Source: Larix sibirica (lineage: Eukaryota > Streptophyta > Pinopsida > Pinales > Pinaceae). From it: a DNA stretch of 19,013 nucleotides. The notes under the pieces are model-generated. The model saw only the letters and a program-made list of their open reading frames with translations. It made no database searches and had not been told where the DNA came from. The position numbers and the translations under genes were made by a program. Where the stretch lies: assembly GCA_004151065.3 (NCBI GenBank), contig NWUY0300008777.1, positions 60,235-79,247 on the forward strand, in the 5' to 3' direction. The stretch's first letter is position 1. Each line of letters opens with the position of its first letter. Positions 18,636-19,013 of the stretch are shown here, one piece after another.

Positions 18636-19013
18636 GGGAAAAACAACTATGTCACAATTGTCATAATGAAAAACAAAAAGTGTTATGCCAATTGGATTTA
18701 GTTTGGATACATGAAAGGAATGATTTTTAACCATATAATCCAAATTCAATTCTTATAATTATAATCAAACCTTTTGTTAATAAAACATCGATTTTGTACA
18801 AATTGATTTACATTAGTAAAAATTTAACATTTAAAAAACATATAAATAATAATTTCTCTCTCTATATATAAAGGATGTTATTAACCTCAATTTTGAAGAT
18901 CAACAATATTTCTTTGTTTTAACTAGCGTAAAGAAGAAAATCAGCGTTGCTAAAATAAGAACGAACTCTCATGTGCTAAATAGTGAAGTTGGACGTTGGA
19001 CAATTATTAACTC
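18636..19013. other. AT-rich right flank, no gene seen
   Basis: About 380 bases of AT-rich DNA. No ORF of note, RNA gene or repeat is recognised. Host sequence beyond the L-c insertion is the simplest reading. A TATA-like motif inside it is listed separately. Confidence 0.65.
18862..18874 (+). promoter_or_regulatory. Possible TATA box preceded by CT-rich tract
   Basis: The sequence ctatatataaagg follows a tctctctct tract, an arrangement often seen at plant core promoters (pyrimidine patch and TATA box). A start site would be expected about 30 bases downstream, near 18895. No coding region follows within the window, and AT-rich DNA yields such motifs by chance, so this is a weak call. Confidence 0.22.

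Noticed and set aside
18477-18749. 90-codon minus-strand open frame at the right end
   Set aside because: It crosses the L-c poly-A and target-site duplication, so it joins unrelated sequences, and it has no recognisable motif.
1-19013. LTR retrotransposon, DNA transposon, CRISPR array, tRNA or rRNA
   Set aside because: No long terminal repeats, integrase or protease motifs, transposase motifs, regularly spaced repeats or recognisable RNA gene were seen on either strand by eye.

Overview
This window looks like intergenic DNA from a land plant, probably a seed plant with a large, repeat-rich genome. The species cannot be told from the sequence. I find no intact host gene, tRNA, rRNA or CRISPR array. 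About 95% of the window is made of three decayed LINE (L1-type, non-LTR) retrotransposons, separated by short AT-rich spacers. They are recognised by an ORF1 with a DUF4283-like region and a CCHC zinc knuckle, and an ORF2 with an APE-type endonuclease, reverse transcriptase, zf-RVT knuckle and C-terminal RNase H. That is the architecture of plant L1 elements.

Layout. (1) Bases 1 to about 2880, minus strand: the 5' part of element 'L-a', with 5'UTR, ORF1 (2748 down to 157) and the first codons of ORF2 (from 145), running off the left edge. (2) 2881-3098: AT-rich spacer. (3) 3115-11763, plus strand: element 'L-b', from 5' end to poly-A, bounded by a 16-bp target-site duplication (3099-3114 and 11764-11779, one mismatch). 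(4) 11780-11915: AT-rich spacer. (5) 11932-18619, plus strand: element 'L-c', also full length, bounded by its own 16-bp duplication (11916-11931 and 18620-18635, one mismatch). (6) 18636-19013: AT-rich flank with one TATA-like motif.

In each element ORF1 would have supplied the RNA-binding protein, and ORF2 the endonuclease and reverse transcriptase for target-primed reverse transcription. All copies are dead. They carry many in-frame stops and a few frameshifts. Both elements with an RT region have Asn where the first catalytic Asp of the RT is expected. Many stops fall where L1 proteins have Trp, which suggests decay by cytosine deamination.

Two single-N positions (7630 and 13570) each sit exactly between two copies of a direct repeat (about 2.03 kb and 256 bp). 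Both look like unmerged overlapping contig ends. The true locus is therefore probably about 2.3 kb shorter than shown, and L-b and L-c would each be about 6.4-6.6 kb. I found no convincing sign of a new biological system. The most useful observations are the assembly joins, the mosaic divergence across the first one, the two clean target-site duplications and the decay pattern.
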